This document shows positions 15,428 through 26,561 of a DNA stretch of 64,000 nucleotides, in pieces; the first letter of the stretch is position 1, and the number at the start of each line of letters is the position of its first letter. The translations under genes were made by a program, and so were the position numbers. This DNA comes from Mauremys mutica (lineage: Eukaryota > Chordata > Testudines > Geoemydidae). The notes beneath the pieces are model-generated. The model was given only the letters and a program-made list of their open reading frames with translations, was not told the origin of the DNA and made no database searches. The stretch lies in NCBI RefSeq assembly GCF_020497125.1, contig NC_059075.1:33454003-33518002 (forward strand), written 5' to 3'.

Positions 15428-16220
15428 GGGTGCATACTTGGCCAAGTGGAAATGTTTCACTTGTTGGGCCTTTGAACAGGATCTCTCTCCATCTGGATCC
15501 TCTCTTCACTCTATCCTGGATTATTTGCTCCACCTAAAGCGGCAAGGTCTGGCACTCCTCTATTATGGTTCATCTGGCAGCCGTCTGAGCCTTCCACTCC
15601 CTCCCCCACAGTGAATGGCAGATTAGTATTCAAGCCATTAGCATCATGCTCCCTACTACTTCTCTCCTGGAAGGTAGCCTTCTTGATGGCAATTACCTTG
15701 GCCAGAAGGGTCTCTGAGATCAGGGCCCTTATGTCAGAGCCACATTACACAGTGTTCTTCCAGGACACCTGTGCCCCCATCTGGTCTTTCTTCCAAAGGT
15801 GATGCCACAATTACACAACAATCAGGTCATTTTTCTACCTGTCTTCTTCCCAAAACCTCACAAAAGCTCTGAGGAACAACAGCTTTATACATTGAACATT
15901 AGGTGAGCCCTCATCTTTTATATTGAGAGAACTAAGCCCTTCTGCAAATCTATGCAACTCTTTGTAGCAATACCGAAAAAGTTGAAAGGGCTACCTGTGT
16001 CAACCCAAAGACTCTCATCCTGAATAACTGCCTGTATTAGGGTTTGCTATGAACACATGAATGTCCAGCCTCCATCCATCATGACTGCTCATTGCACAAG
16101 AGCCTCGGCTTCATCAGCAGCCTTCTTTGCCTAGGTATCAATCCAGGACATCTGCAGAGCTGCAACCTGGTCATTGTTTCATGCCTAGGCATCCCAATAT
16201 GCCATCACCCAATAGGCCTG

Positions 16221-17314
16221 TGATGGGGTGGGGAGACCCCGTCCAGTGCCGGGTGAGTTCACCTCATCCTTTGAGCTGGCCTCTGTCTCTAGGCCGTGAG
16301 ACCTAAGGGCTAAAGTCCATAGAGTTGCCCTGATCTGCAGGGCTCTACGGCCCAATGGCCAGAGTCTATGTAATCGCCCTGATCCCTAGTGGGCAGAGTC
16401 CATAGAGATAGTCCAGGTTTGCAGGGCAGTAAGGCCTGATGGCCAGAAGCCGCCGGGCAGCAAGGCCTAGCAGTCAGAGTCAACAGAGATACCCCACGTT
16501 CAGGGCAATAAGGCCTGGTGGCCAGAGTCAATAGAGTTGTCCTCTGGGTGGGGATGTATGGCCTAGCAATCAGAGTCAATAGAGCTACCCTCCAGGCAGT
16601 AAGGCCTGGTGGCCAAAGTCAATAGAGATACCCCAGGTTCATGACGCAGAGCAATAAGGCCTGGCAGTCAGTCAGTAGAGTTGCCCTCCAGGTAGGGCTG
16701 TATGGCCTAGTGGCTGGAGTCAATAGAGTTGTCCTCTAGGTGGGGCTATATGGCCTAACAGCCAGTTGGGGGGTGTGGGCCATCACCCCGGGGGAATGGG
16801 TGGCGGCCAGGTAGAGGGACCCAGACCCTCTCTGCTCTACTGGATCCCAGCCCAGGGCTCTGTCAGTGTCAATTGTGTCCGCCACTGGGTCAGCAGGGAT
16901 CTGTTCGCAACACACTGAGCATCACTGGGACAATGGCTAGTCCCCTCCCAGGCTACTTCCTACTGTGTTATTCCTGGTGGCGATCTGCACGTCTTTGGGG
17001 TCTCTGAGTTCCTCAGCCTGTGCAACTCCCTGTAGCTCAGACCTCCCTTGGGCATCCACAGGTAGCTGGGCGTCTGCTGGGGCCTCGGCTCCTCTGACTT
17101 CCGCATTCTGGAGCTCTAGTGGTTCCTGGGCAGCAGCTGGCAAGGAGTGTCCTTCCTCTCTGGTGGTTAACCCAGACTGAGCTGGGCTGTCCCCTCTTAT
17201 AGTGGTGTTACACCTGGAGCATGCCCAGTAGGGATACAGGGGGGCATGGCTTCCTCTGCCCAGAGTGAGGAGTTAACTCTTCCCCATCCAGTGCGGAATG
17301 AGTTTACCCCATCA
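16221..17314. mobile_element. TIR element with internal minisatellite
   Basis: TGATGGGGT at 16221 and ACCCCATCA at 17306-17314 are inverted. It interrupts the end of the DIRS-A copy 1 recombinase, whose FGKAVLQSA continues at about 17338. Octamers AATAGGCC (16211-16218) and AAAAGGCC (17314-17321) could be a hAT-like duplication if the ends are set slightly wider. No transposase seen. Confidence 0.6.
16290..16775. repeat. Minisatellite, about 50-65 bp units
   Basis: About eight to nine degenerate units with the phrases 'gcagtaaggcctggtggcc', 'agagtcaatagagttg' and 'ccctccaggtggggctgtatggcc'. Units alternate between two variants. It explains the repetitive minus-strand open frame here (RPYCPERG, TLTARPCCP). 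Confidence 0.85.
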
Positions 17315-17407
17315 AAAGGCCCAAGAAACTGCCAGTTTTGGGAAAGCAGTTTTGCAGTCAGCACATCCATGAACTCCAAGCCTACCTCCTGGGGTACTGC
17401 TTATGAA

Positions 17408-17676
17408 CCAACTAGCATGGAATGGATGTGAGCAAGAACTTGAAAAAAAATGGTTAATAATCTTTCAAAACTGTTCAAGATGTGTTGCTCATGTCCATTC
17501 CATGACCCACCTTCTTACTCCTGGAACTGAGAGGGTGCACAAACACAGCTCCAGAGGGCACTAGAGCCGACCCAACAGATACTGCTAATGGAAAAATTTC
17601 TGGCATCAGTGCACGCGGTGCACATACACTGGGTATGGAATGGACATGAGCGACAAAGCTAGAAGAACAATGGTTC
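17408..17676. repeat. DIRS-A copy 1 internal complementary region and right ITR
   Basis: 17408-17505 joins the complement of a left end (GGAATGGATGTGAGCAAG) to a right-end complement (GTGTTGCTCATGTCCATTCC). 17500-17676 is the right inverted terminal repeat, ending TGGAATGGACATGAGCGACA and AGAAGAACAATGGTT. Layout as in copies 2, 4 and 5. Confidence 0.8.
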
Positions 17677-18561
<885 letters not shown>

Positions 18562-18866
18562 TGATCCATTAAGGTGATAATTATCAAATCCAACTTGGTT
18601 GAACTTCATATCTGTGGTAAAATATAAGCATGCATACTGGGATTTTTGGTTTCCTCACTGAGAAGACACTTGTGTTTCTCCATAATTGTATCAAATCAAT
18701 TGTTAGAATGTGTTAAAGGAAGGTCATTTTTCAGATGTAAAACCTTGATAATGTTCCTTTCTTTATGCACTCTATGGAAATTTGAAAGAAACAAATGGAC
18801 ATAAATCTTATTCTTCATCTCTTGTGGACCTTCTGGATCTCCTTCAAAAGAACGGAAAAATGAAGA

Positions 18867-19068
18867 TTTGTTCTTCTTCGAGTGGTTGTTCATGTCCATT
18901 CAAAGTAGGTGTGCACGTGCCGTGTGCACGCCAGCCAGAAGATTTTCCCCTAGCAGCGTCCGTAGGGTCAGCCCTGGCGCCCCCTGGAGTGGCGCCACTA
19001 GGGCGCCCTATAAAGGGGCCCGCCGACCTTCCACCCCCTCAATTCCTTCTTACCGCCGGTGATGGCTA
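18867..19068. repeat. DIRS-A copy 2 left inverted terminal repeat
   Basis: Runs from GTTCTTCTTCGAGTGGTTG through CATGTCCATTCAAAGTAGG to TTCCTTCTTACCGCCGG. It is the inverted partner of 24549-24765 (e.g. GAAGATTTTCCCCTAGCAGC against GCTGCTAGGGGAAAATCTTC), but the outermost 30 bp differ between the two ends. Confidence 0.9.
19009..19014 (+). promoter_or_regulatory. TATA box in DIRS-A copy 2 left ITR
   Basis: CCCTATAAAGGGGCCC about 210 bp before the gag start. Because the ITRs are inverted, the right ITR carries the mirror image (TTTATA at 24624-24629) facing inward. Function inferred from position; copy 4 has TATAAG at 41683-41688. Confidence 0.6.
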
Positions 19069-19221
19069 GCTGGAACTTCTCTTGCAATAGCAAGTTAGCA
19101 GTGTCCTATCCTTCTGTGTGGTCCGTGTATATAGTTTCGTTATAGTTAGTTTATTTAGGTCATTGTATATAGTTCTTGGTAGTTGGGAGGTCCCCCCCAA
19201 GTTTTCGTCGCTCGCTGGGGC

Positions 19222-20169
19222 ATGCCCGGGTCCCCCGGGTTTAAACTCTGCAAGGACTGCGGGAAATTCATGCCCAAGAGTGACCCGCACTCTGCTTGTT
19301 TGAGGTGCCTCGGAGAGAGCCACCAAAAGGACCAGTGCTCTATCTGCAGAGGCTTCCGCCCGAGAACTCTCAAAGACAGAGCTCAAAGACTTAGAGTCCT
19401 CCTGATGGAGGCTGCCCTGCGGCCACCCTCGGGCCCGGAACCGTCCGAGGCGGTGCCCAGCACGTCTTCCTTGGTGCGGAGCGCCCCGGCACCGGCATCA
19501 GGACTTAGGGCCCAGCCCAAGTCGTCTAAAATTCGGCACCGGACGGAGTCGGGTCGTTGGAAGTCGGCCTCAGTGCGGCACCACTCACCGTCGCCGGTGC
19601 CCGCTAAGAAGAGAAAGCCAGTGAGGGAACGGTCACCCCACCAGGACCTGAGGCTGACGCCGTCCGCGGGTGCAAGCGGACAGGCTGGGCTACAGAGAGG
19701 GCGGTTGCAGAGAGGGCGGTCGAGTCCGGACCGGCCTAGATCCCCGGACCTCAGCGGAGACTTGCGCCTCCCTTCGACACTGGAGGCGTTCGAGGCCTCA
19801 GACTTGATGGGACTCCCGGCGCCGGCCTCCCCGCACCGTAGGGAGTTGCCTACCACGGCCCGTCCCCCAGTACAATCGAGGAGCAAGCCGGCCATGCTGT
19901 CGCCTCCCTCCCCGCACCGCGCCGCTAAGGCAGCTCCGGACCAGATGAGAGGCTCCCCGCTGCCTCAGCACCGCTCTCCAATGGCACCGGGTGCTGCTCC
20001 CCCCAGGTCCTCGTATTCAGAGACTTCAGACTCAGAGGCAGACTCCTACCGCTTCAGCCAGTTGCGGAGCAGAAGATCGGTTTCGGGGGCGAGCCACCAG
20101 CGTTACCCACAGTGTCAGCAGCAATGGCATCTGCCCTCGCAGTGGCCGTTTTGGACCCCCTGGGCATAG
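19222..20169 (+). pseudogene. DIRS-A copy 2 gag, N-terminal part
   Basis: A 316-codon frame from MPGSPGFKLCKDCGKFMP. The motif CKDC...CLRC...HQKDQCSIC resembles a small zinc-binding fold near the N-terminus and is conserved among the copies. Then come a Pro/Ser/Arg-rich middle (SPSPVPAKKRKP) and an acidic SETSDSEADSY stretch. A frameshift near 20160 sends the reading into 20192-20580. The Met is chosen because an equivalent ATG is seen at the same place in all five copies. DIRS Gag is presumed to be the capsid/nucleic-acid-binding protein. Confidence 0.85.
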
Positions 20170-21400
20170 CACCAGTCAGTAGGCCAGGCGTTTGGTCCTC
20201 GATCAAGGTCGGCCTCGGTCTCCTCGGCGTCGGTGGCCCCGGCGCAGCTGCCTCCTCCACCGGCACCGTCGCCGGGCAGGGGTGTGCCATATCCAAGTTC
20301 GACACCAGCAGTGGCTACAGTTCGGGCTCAGCAGCCACCGCCAGATACGCCAAGCCGCTCACTGGCAACCCCGGTACCGGTCACGGTGCCGCATTTAGAA
20401 TCGGAACTGGCCCCGCAACCTCAGTACCATGTGCCACAGGACCCCGAAGGACTGCACGCACCGGAGGAAGGGCCGATCCACGTAATTTCCTTGTCTTCCT
20501 TCCCGGATGAAGCGGTCTCGGGCACGGCTGCGGCACCGGCCCTGAAGGACACTCGAATCCTCCAACAACTGCTCCGGTGAGCAGCTCAGAGCCTTGCAAT
20601 CCAAGCTGAGGAAATCGAGGTAGACGCGGACCCTGTAGTAGACATCCTGGCTCCCTCAGGGCCATCCAGGGTGGCTGTCCCGCTGATAAAGACCATAGTG
20701 GATACGTCCCACACCTTATGGCAAACGCCAGCCTCCCTGGCCCCTACTGCCAAGAGAACGGAGCCCTTTAGAGGGGACGAACACTTGTATACCCCTCCCC
20801 CCCAGACTCCCTGGTGGTGGATGCGGCCAACCAATGGGAGCGTCAAGGGTTTCAGGGGTCAACACCAAAGAGCAGGGACGCTAAAAGACTCGACCTCTTT
20901 GGCAGAAAAGTGTACTCCACAGCAGGCCTACAACTCCACATTGCCAACCAACAGGCAATTGTAAGCCGATATGGTCATAACACGTGTTCAGCCATGTCGA
21001 AGTTTACAGAGCTCCTTCCGTAGGACTTGAGGTCAGAGTTTTCGGCCCTGGTGGAGGAGGGGAAGCTGATCTCCCAAGCCTCTCTCCAGGCTGCCCTAGA
21101 TGCGGTGGACTCAGCCTCGTGCACTCTGGCCACGGGCCTGGTCATGCGGCGGGGAGCCTGGCTCCAGTTCTTGGGCCTGTCCTATGAGGTCCAGCAGACC
21201 ATTCAAGACCTCCCCTTCGAGGGGCAGATGTTGTTTTCAGAAAAGACGGACAAGCGTCTGCATAGCCTAAAGGACTCGCGGGCCACGCTTCGCTCGCTGG
21301 GCTTGCATACCCCTGTGACCCAGCACAGGCAGTTTAGGCCGCAGACGGCCCCACACCCCTACCAGCCTCAGACTCGCCAGGAGCTGGGGCGCAGGCGGGG
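20170..21400 (+). pseudogene. DIRS-A copy 2 gag, C-terminal part
   Basis: Family sequence continues in shifting frames: DTRILQQLL (then TGA at 20578), PQTPWWWM, LHIANQQAIVSRYGHN, and FSALVEEGKLISQASLQAAL with LHSLKDSRATLRSLGL. Copies 1 and 4 contain the same blocks, including the ANQQA...YN motif. The last block, rich in Gln/Arg/His, leads into the RT ORF. Confidence 0.75.
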
Positions 21401-21405
21401 CAGAA

Positions 21406-23416
21406 ATGGCAGGAGGCATCACCAATGCCACCCCTCCGGCCAGGCGTCCGGTCAATCGAGACCGCTATCGGGGCCTACACCCCCTGTTTGATGGTACGGT
21501 CGAGGGCGACCTACCTGTCAAGACTCTGGATCCTTCTACCCCTACCTTTGGGTCACATCTGTCCCCCTTCTACCGTGCCTGGTCCCAAATCACGTCGGAC
21601 AGCTGGGTGCTCCGCACGGTAGAGAGGGGATATTCTATCCAGTTCTCCTCCCTCCCGCCCCACCAGCCCCCCTCCCCATCCCTCTTCAGGGACCCATCTC
21701 ACGAGCAACTTCTAAGTCAAGAAGTGAAGTCCCTCATGGAGGCAGGGGCGGCGGAGGAAGTCCCTCGGGAGCTCAGGGGCAAAGGCTTCTACTCCTGGTA
21801 TGTCCTAATACCAAAGGCGAAAGGGGGCCTGAGACCCATCCTAGACTTGCGGCGGCTGAACAAGTTTGTACGAAAGCTCAAGTTCCGCATGGTCTCCCTG
21901 TCCTCGATTATTCCCTCCCTGGATCCAGGAGATTGGTATGCTGCCCTCAACTTAAAGGACGCTTATTTCCACATTGCCATAATTCCCCGACACCGTCGGT
22001 ACCTCAGGTTTGTCGTGGCCGACGCCCATCTGCAGTTCACGGTGCTCCCGTTCGGCCTGTCAGCTGCTCCAAGGGTCTTCACGAAGTGCATGGCAGTCGT
22101 GGCGGCCTTCCTGAGCAGGCGGGGCATCCAGGTATTCCCCTACCTGGACGACTGGCTCATAAAGGGCCGCTCCAAGGAGCAGGTGGAGACCGAGGTGTTG
22201 TTCATCAGGCGGACCTTTCTCAATCTCGGCCTCCTCTTGAATGAAGCCAAGTCCACCCCGTCTCCGATGCAATGAATAGAGTTCATAGGAGCAGTTCTGG
22301 ACTCCACCCACGTCAGAGCGTACCTGCCGGAATCCAGGTTCCGTGCGATTTCCGAGCTCATCCTCGGACTGTACCGCGCCCCGATTACCACGGCACGAGT
22401 CTGCCTCCGGCTGTTGGGTCACATGGCGGCATGCACCTATGTGGTAAATCATGCCAGACTCCGGCTTTGCCCGCTACAGTCCCGGTTAGCGACAGTATAT
22501 CGCCTGGCCAGGGACCCCTTGGACTCAGTGGTGTCCATTCCCCACTTGGTGCTAACCTCGCTGCGGTGGTGGCTCGACCCACAGAAAGTGTGCATGGGTG
22601 TCCCCTTCGCTGCCCCTCAACCCTCCCTCTCCCTGGTAACGGATGCCTCGGATCGGGGTTGGGGAGCACACCTGGGACATCTCAGGACACAGGGCTTGTG
22701 GTCGCCGGAGGACCTCGAGTTGCATATCAATGTCAGGGAGCTGAGAGTGATTCGCCTAGTTTGTTTGACCTTCCAGTCCCACCTGGCCGGCAGATGTGTT
22801 TCAGTCCTATCGGACAACACGTCGGCAGTCTTTTATATCAACAAACGGGGGTGCACTCTCCTCTCCCCTGTGCAGGGAAGCCCTCGTGCTGTGGGATTTC
22901 TGCGTCTACAGTGCTACCCACCTGACGGCGTTCTACCTTCCGGGGGAGCAGAATGGTTTGGCAGACACCCTCAGCTGCTCGTTCTGGGGTCATGAGTGGT
23001 CCCTCCGATGGGACGTGGTGCGCTCAATTTTCCAGCTCTGGGGCTTTCCCTGGTTAGACCTGTTCGCCTTGAGGGAAAACAGAAAGTGCCGACAGTTCTG
23101 CTCCCTCCTGGGCCGCAGTCAGGGGTCTCTGTCGGATGCCTTCCTACAATCTTGGGGGGTCGGTCTGCTCTACGCCTTTCCTCCGATCCCCCTGATACAC
23201 AGGCTGATTCTGAAGATTTGCAGGGACCACGCACGGGTAATCCTGATAGCTCCGGCGTGGCTGTGCCAACATTGGTACACGTCACTCCTGCACATGTCTG
23301 TTCAGGCGCCCCTGACGTTGCCCCTGCTCCTGGACCTGATCACGCAGGACCAGGGCTCCCTCCGCCACCCAAACCTGGAGTCCCTTCACCTCACAGCATG
23401 GATGCTCCATGGCTGA
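21406..23416 (+). pseudogene. DIRS-A copy 2 RT-RNase H-methyltransferase-like ORF
   Basis: Domains in order: RT from about 21700 (RGKGFYSWYVLIPKAKGGLR; FGLSAAPRVFTKCMAV), with the intact catalytic YLDD at 22141-22152; RNase H with VTDASDRGWGAH near 22634-22670 and LSDNTSAVFYINKRG near 22808; then a tail with LDLFALRENRKC, FPPIPLIHRLILKI and ILIAPAWLCQHWY at 23060-23270. The tail matches the methyltransferase-like domain of DIRS pol, with FPP where Dam-type enzymes have D/NPP. TGA at 22273-22275 replaces a Trp codon (Q-W-I-E-F-I in other copies) and a frameshift lies near 22860. Ends at TGA 23414-23416, overlapping the recombinase start. Confidence 0.9.
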
Positions 23417-24433
23417 ACCCAGTGGAGATGCAGTGCTCCCAGCAGGTCAGACAAGAGCTGCTCGGTAGTAGGAAACCATCAACTAGGGCCACCTACCTGG
23501 CCAAATGGAAGCACTTCTCCATATGGTCGGGTCAGCGAGGTCACAATCCACTGGGGGTCCCAATCCCCATTGTCCTAGACTATTTGCTCCACCTCAGACA
23601 ACTGGGCCTCTCCCTCTCCTCGATTCGTGTTCACTTGGCGGCCATCTCGGCTTTCCATCCAGGAGAGGGGGGTACCTCGGTGTTTGCGAACCCGCTGGTC
23701 GGGCATTTCCTCAAAGGTATGGACAGGCTATTTCCGCATGTGCATCAGCCAGCCCCTGTTTGGAACCTGAATCTGGTCCTCTCCGCCCTCTCGAGACCTC
23801 CTTTTGAGACTCTGGCTTCGTGCTCCCTGTTGTACTTGTCGTTTAAGACCGCCTTCCTGGTGGCGATCACCTCGGCCAGGAGGGTGTCGGCGCTCAGGGC
23901 GTTAACATCCGAGCCCCCATACACTGTCTTCTATAAGGACAAGGTCCAACTTAGACCTCACCCGGCTTTCCTACCCAAGGTCGTCTCTCAGTTCCACATG
24001 GGTCAAGATATTTTTCTCCCGATGTTTTATCCGAAACCACACTCTTCCAATGAGGAGCGGAGGTCACATTCCCTGGATGTCCGCAGGGCCTTGGCTTTTT
24101 ACATCGAGCGTACCAAGCCGTTCAGATGCTCAACTCAGCTTTTCATCGCAGTGGCGGATAGGATGAAAGGGCTCCCTGTCTCCTCTCAGCGAATCTCTTC
24201 GTGGATCGCGACCTGCCCCTGTCCCTCCGGTCACGGCCCGCTCCACTAGGGCGCAGGCCTCCTCTGCGGCGTTCCTCGCTCAGATCCCGACTCAGGAGAT
24301 TTGTAGAGCGGCCACGTGGTCCTCCATCCACACGTTCTCGTCACACTATGCCATCACGCACCAGGCTAGGGATGATGCAGCCTTCGGTCGTGCAGTACTC
24401 CAGTCAGCAGTGATCTCCAACCCCGCCACCTAA
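23398..24433 (+). pseudogene. DIRS-A copy 2 tyrosine recombinase
   Basis: Starts MDAPWLNPVEMQ at 23398, overlapping the RT ORF by 19 bp in another frame. Core-binding part: SRKPSTRATYLAKWKHFSIW. Catalytic part: SARRVSALRALTSEPPYTVF (first Arg), SSHYAITHQARDD (Tyr codon at 24347-24349), FGRAVLQSA near the end. A frameshift near 24230 separates the two halves. The HxxR box at 24239-24250 reads RSTR, a CAC-to-CGC type change, so even without the frameshift the enzyme would lack its catalytic His. It would normally insert the circular DNA copy. Confidence 0.9.
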
Positions 24434-24452
24434 GGTTAGGCTTGTGAGTCAC

Positions 24453-24549
24453 CTACTTTGAATGGACATGAAAAACCACTCGAAGAAAAAATGGTTACCC
24501 ACCTTTTAGTAACTGTTGTTCTTCGAGATGTGTTGTTCATGTCCATTCC
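24453..24549. repeat. DIRS-A copy 2 internal complementary region
   Basis: Head-to-tail join of two end complements: CTTTGAATGGACATGAAAAA CC (left end) and TTAGTAACTGTTGTTCTTCG (right end, inverted partner near 24760-24785). In DIRS elements this region serves as the template that closes the circle. Confidence 0.85.
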
Positions 24550-24798
24550 AATACCCACCCTCCTGCCCCTCTGTCGGCGTGCCGGCAAGAAGGAACTGAG
24601 GGGGTGGAGGGTCGGTGGGCCCCTTTATAGGGCACCATAGTGGCGCCAATCCAGGGGGTGCCGGGGCCAACCCTACGGATGCTGCTAGGGGAAAATCTTC
24701 CGGCTGGCGTGCATGCGGCGCGCGCACACCTACTTTGAATGGACATGAACAACACATCTCGAAGAACAACAGTTACTAAAAGGTGGGTAACCGTTTTT
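24535..24798. repeat. DIRS-A copy 2 right inverted terminal repeat
   Basis: Runs from TGTTCATGTCCATTCCAATA to CATGAACAACACATCTCGAA and AAAGGTGGGTAACCGTTTTT. Together with the internal region it forms a hairpin-prone unit: 24505-24560 is inverted against 24735-24795. Confidence 0.85.
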
Positions 24799-24879
24799 TC
24801 TCCTGTTTTATATCTATCATTGTTTAGCAAATGGAATTAATATTACCATTTGTTGCTTGGATACATTATCACACTTTGG

Positions 24880-25220
24880 AGGCTAAGTGCAGGATTATCA
24901 GAAGAGCTCAGCTCATATTTAGATACATAAAGGTAATGAATAGATTTTCAAGTGATTAGCTCCCATTGGAAATAATGAGAGCTGCTAAATCTGGCAACTT
25001 GTATTAGGTAGAGGTCACTGCAGAGCAGTCTCTGTGTGACATTTTACACTATGTATCTTCATGAAACTTTACGCATAGCTAAAGAGAGCAATTTATTTGA
25101 AGCATCATTAATGCTTTAGGGTCAGATTTTTGAAAGTGCTCAGCACCCGATTGGGATCAGCTTTTTGGAAGAGCTCAGCTCCCATTTAGGAACCCAAATG
25201 TATAGCCCAAGGCATTAACA
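24880..25220. mobile_element. MITE-like 'gctcagc' repeat
   Basis: Contains 'tttgaaagtgctcagcaccc', 'gaagagctcagctcccattt' and related phrases in both orientations, like the foldback element at 56885-57072. Old, boundaries unclear. 25221-25425 shows nothing else. Confidence 0.4.
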
Positions 25221-25506
25221 CCACCTCAGTGGAAGCAGTCTTGTTACCTATAGACAAAGCTTGATGTAGATACATGGTGCAAAAGATCACACAAATACTG
25301 CCCTGCTGTTACTTCAACCTTAATATTACACATGCCATCCTCTGTGAAGGAAAGAATGGTTGGATTTTCAAGTTTTCACTTCTGATTGTTCCTTAAAGAT
25401 ACAGGGGTTGTCTGTCTCAGACTATGGGTATGTTTAGCCTTACAACCAGGTGCAGAGTGCAAACACTGCACACCCAGATGGGAGGGGTATAACTAGCAGT
25501 GTAGAC

Positions 25507-26561
25507 CAGTGGCTCTCAACCTTTCCAGACTACTGTACCCCTTTCAGGAGTCTGATTTGTCTTGCGTATCTCAAGTTTCACCTCACTTAAAAACTGCTTG
25601 CAAAATCAGACATAAAAATACAAGTGTCACAGCACAGTGTTAGTATATAGGCCTGTTTCTTAGCCTGGGATAGAATTTTGAGTTTGGTTTTTGATACTTT
25701 GATATCCTTACTAATATGTGTGAACAAACAACAAAGGCACTTTTACTTCTGCCTAAAGAGATGGGGTTTATAGCACAATGAGATGAGATAAGGAAGAGAG
25801 TTAAAGTGTTGCTGGGTATGGTGGGAGTTTAATATACGAGCATACACTTGAAGACTGCCTCGACTCCTATAACAAGGCAAGGCCAAGCAACCAGTCAGGA
25901 GGGGCAAGATGGGATTGGGGGAAAAGCATAAAAAAATACTAAAAAAGCCAGAGAAAAGGTGACCCTGGCTGAAACATAACTTCACTGCTTACCCCCTCCC
26001 ATGGGGTACAAAAGAGGTGGTACCAAAGCCCTCACACTCAGGAGCCTCCAAAATGGAACATGACCATAAATTGTAAGGAGTGGGACCAAGGGCATGCACT
26101 ACAGGTATAATTATGCCTGCTAAGAAAGGAGAGGGGAAGAAGGAAAGCTCTGCGGTGTACAGAGCTATGGATATGCTTGCTAGATTAACCCCAATAAACA
26201 TCACTTTGCCTGCACTTTGGACTATGGTCTTCTGCTTTCTGTCTGCTTGACAAGAACCAAGCAAGGGGGAGGAAAGCCCTAACCCACTATTACTGAAAAA
26301 TTGCTTATGTTTTCATTTTATAATAAAATTATAAAATAAATCAATTGTAATATAAATATTGCACATACATTTCAGAGTATAGTACATAGAACAGTATAAA
26401 CAAGCCATTATCTGTATGAAATTTTAATTTGTAGTGACATTACTAGTGTTTTTTTTATAGCATGTTGTAAAACTAGGCAAATATCCAAATGAGTTGATGT
26501 AACCCCTGGGTGACCTCTGCGTATCCCGTGGGGTATACGAACCCCTGGTTGAGAACCACTG
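25507..26561. mobile_element. hAT non-autonomous element with exact 8-bp TSD
   Basis: CAGTGGCTCTCAACCTTTCC at the left and GGTTGAGAACCACTG at the right; flanks GTGTAGAC at 25499-25506 and 26562-26569 are identical. The interior has the A/T-rich body of a common turtle hAT ('ttcacctcacttaaaaactgcttgc'; 'gtaaaactaggcaaatatcc'). A solo LTR is inserted at about 25638-26283. Confidence 0.92.
25638..26283 (+). mobile_element. Solo LTR inside the hAT
   Basis: TGTTAGTATATAGG at the left and CCCTAAC at the right (imperfect TG/CA ends), with a polyadenylation signal AATAAA at about 26192. Flanks GCAC and CCAC suggest a 4-5 bp duplication. The hAT sequence resumes with 'actattactgaaaaattgctta'. No coding sequence. 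Confidence 0.65.

Larger units (their letters stand above)
14598..17392 (+). pseudogene. DIRS-A copy 1 tyrosine recombinase, split
   Basis: Three pieces: 14598-14691, 15428-16218 and about 17314-17392. The first joins the second across the LTR between STKG and YLAKW. ARRVSEIRALMSEPHYTVF holds the first catalytic Arg; HCTR (16090-16101) keeps the His and Arg, and the Tyr of SQYAIT is at 16198-16200. Stops and a TIR element disrupt it. Confidence 0.85.
10546..17676 (+). mobile_element. DIRS-A copy 1 (inactive)
   Basis: A tyrosine-recombinase (DIRS-type) retrotransposon. Order is gag, RT-RNase H, methyltransferase-like tail, recombinase, internal complementary region, right inverted terminal repeat. 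The left terminal repeat is missing. Two later insertions split the recombinase: a solo LTR (14692-15427) and a TIR element (16221-17314). Many stops and frameshifts, and the RT motif reads YLYY, so it cannot move. Confidence 0.9.
18867..24798 (+). mobile_element. DIRS-A copy 2 (most complete)
   Basis: The best-preserved DIRS in the window, with both inverted terminal repeats, gag, RT-RNase H-methyltransferase-like ORF, tyrosine recombinase and internal complementary region. DIRS elements replicate through a circular intermediate and insert by recombinase, so no target duplication is expected and none is seen. Inactivated by a frameshift in gag, TGA at 22273-22275 in the RT ORF, a frameshift near 22860, a frameshift near 24230 and a His-to-Arg change in the recombinase. 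It lies 310 bp after an EML5 exon. Confidence 0.95.

Noticed and set aside
16290..16775. Repeat array that could be taken for CRISPR
   Set aside because: Units are degenerate with no constant spacer/repeat pattern, and the DNA is vertebrate. It is a minisatellite.
22996..23397. N-terminal part of a 417-codon open frame upstream of the DIRS-A copy 2 recombinase
   Set aside because: It overlaps the RT/methyltransferase-like sequence in another frame and has no counterpart in other copies. The recombinase proper starts at 23398.
18867..24798. Retrovirus or Gypsy element with pol
   Set aside because: No protease or DDE integrase, no LTRs; it has inverted termini, an internal complementary region and a tyrosine recombinase, which define DIRS.
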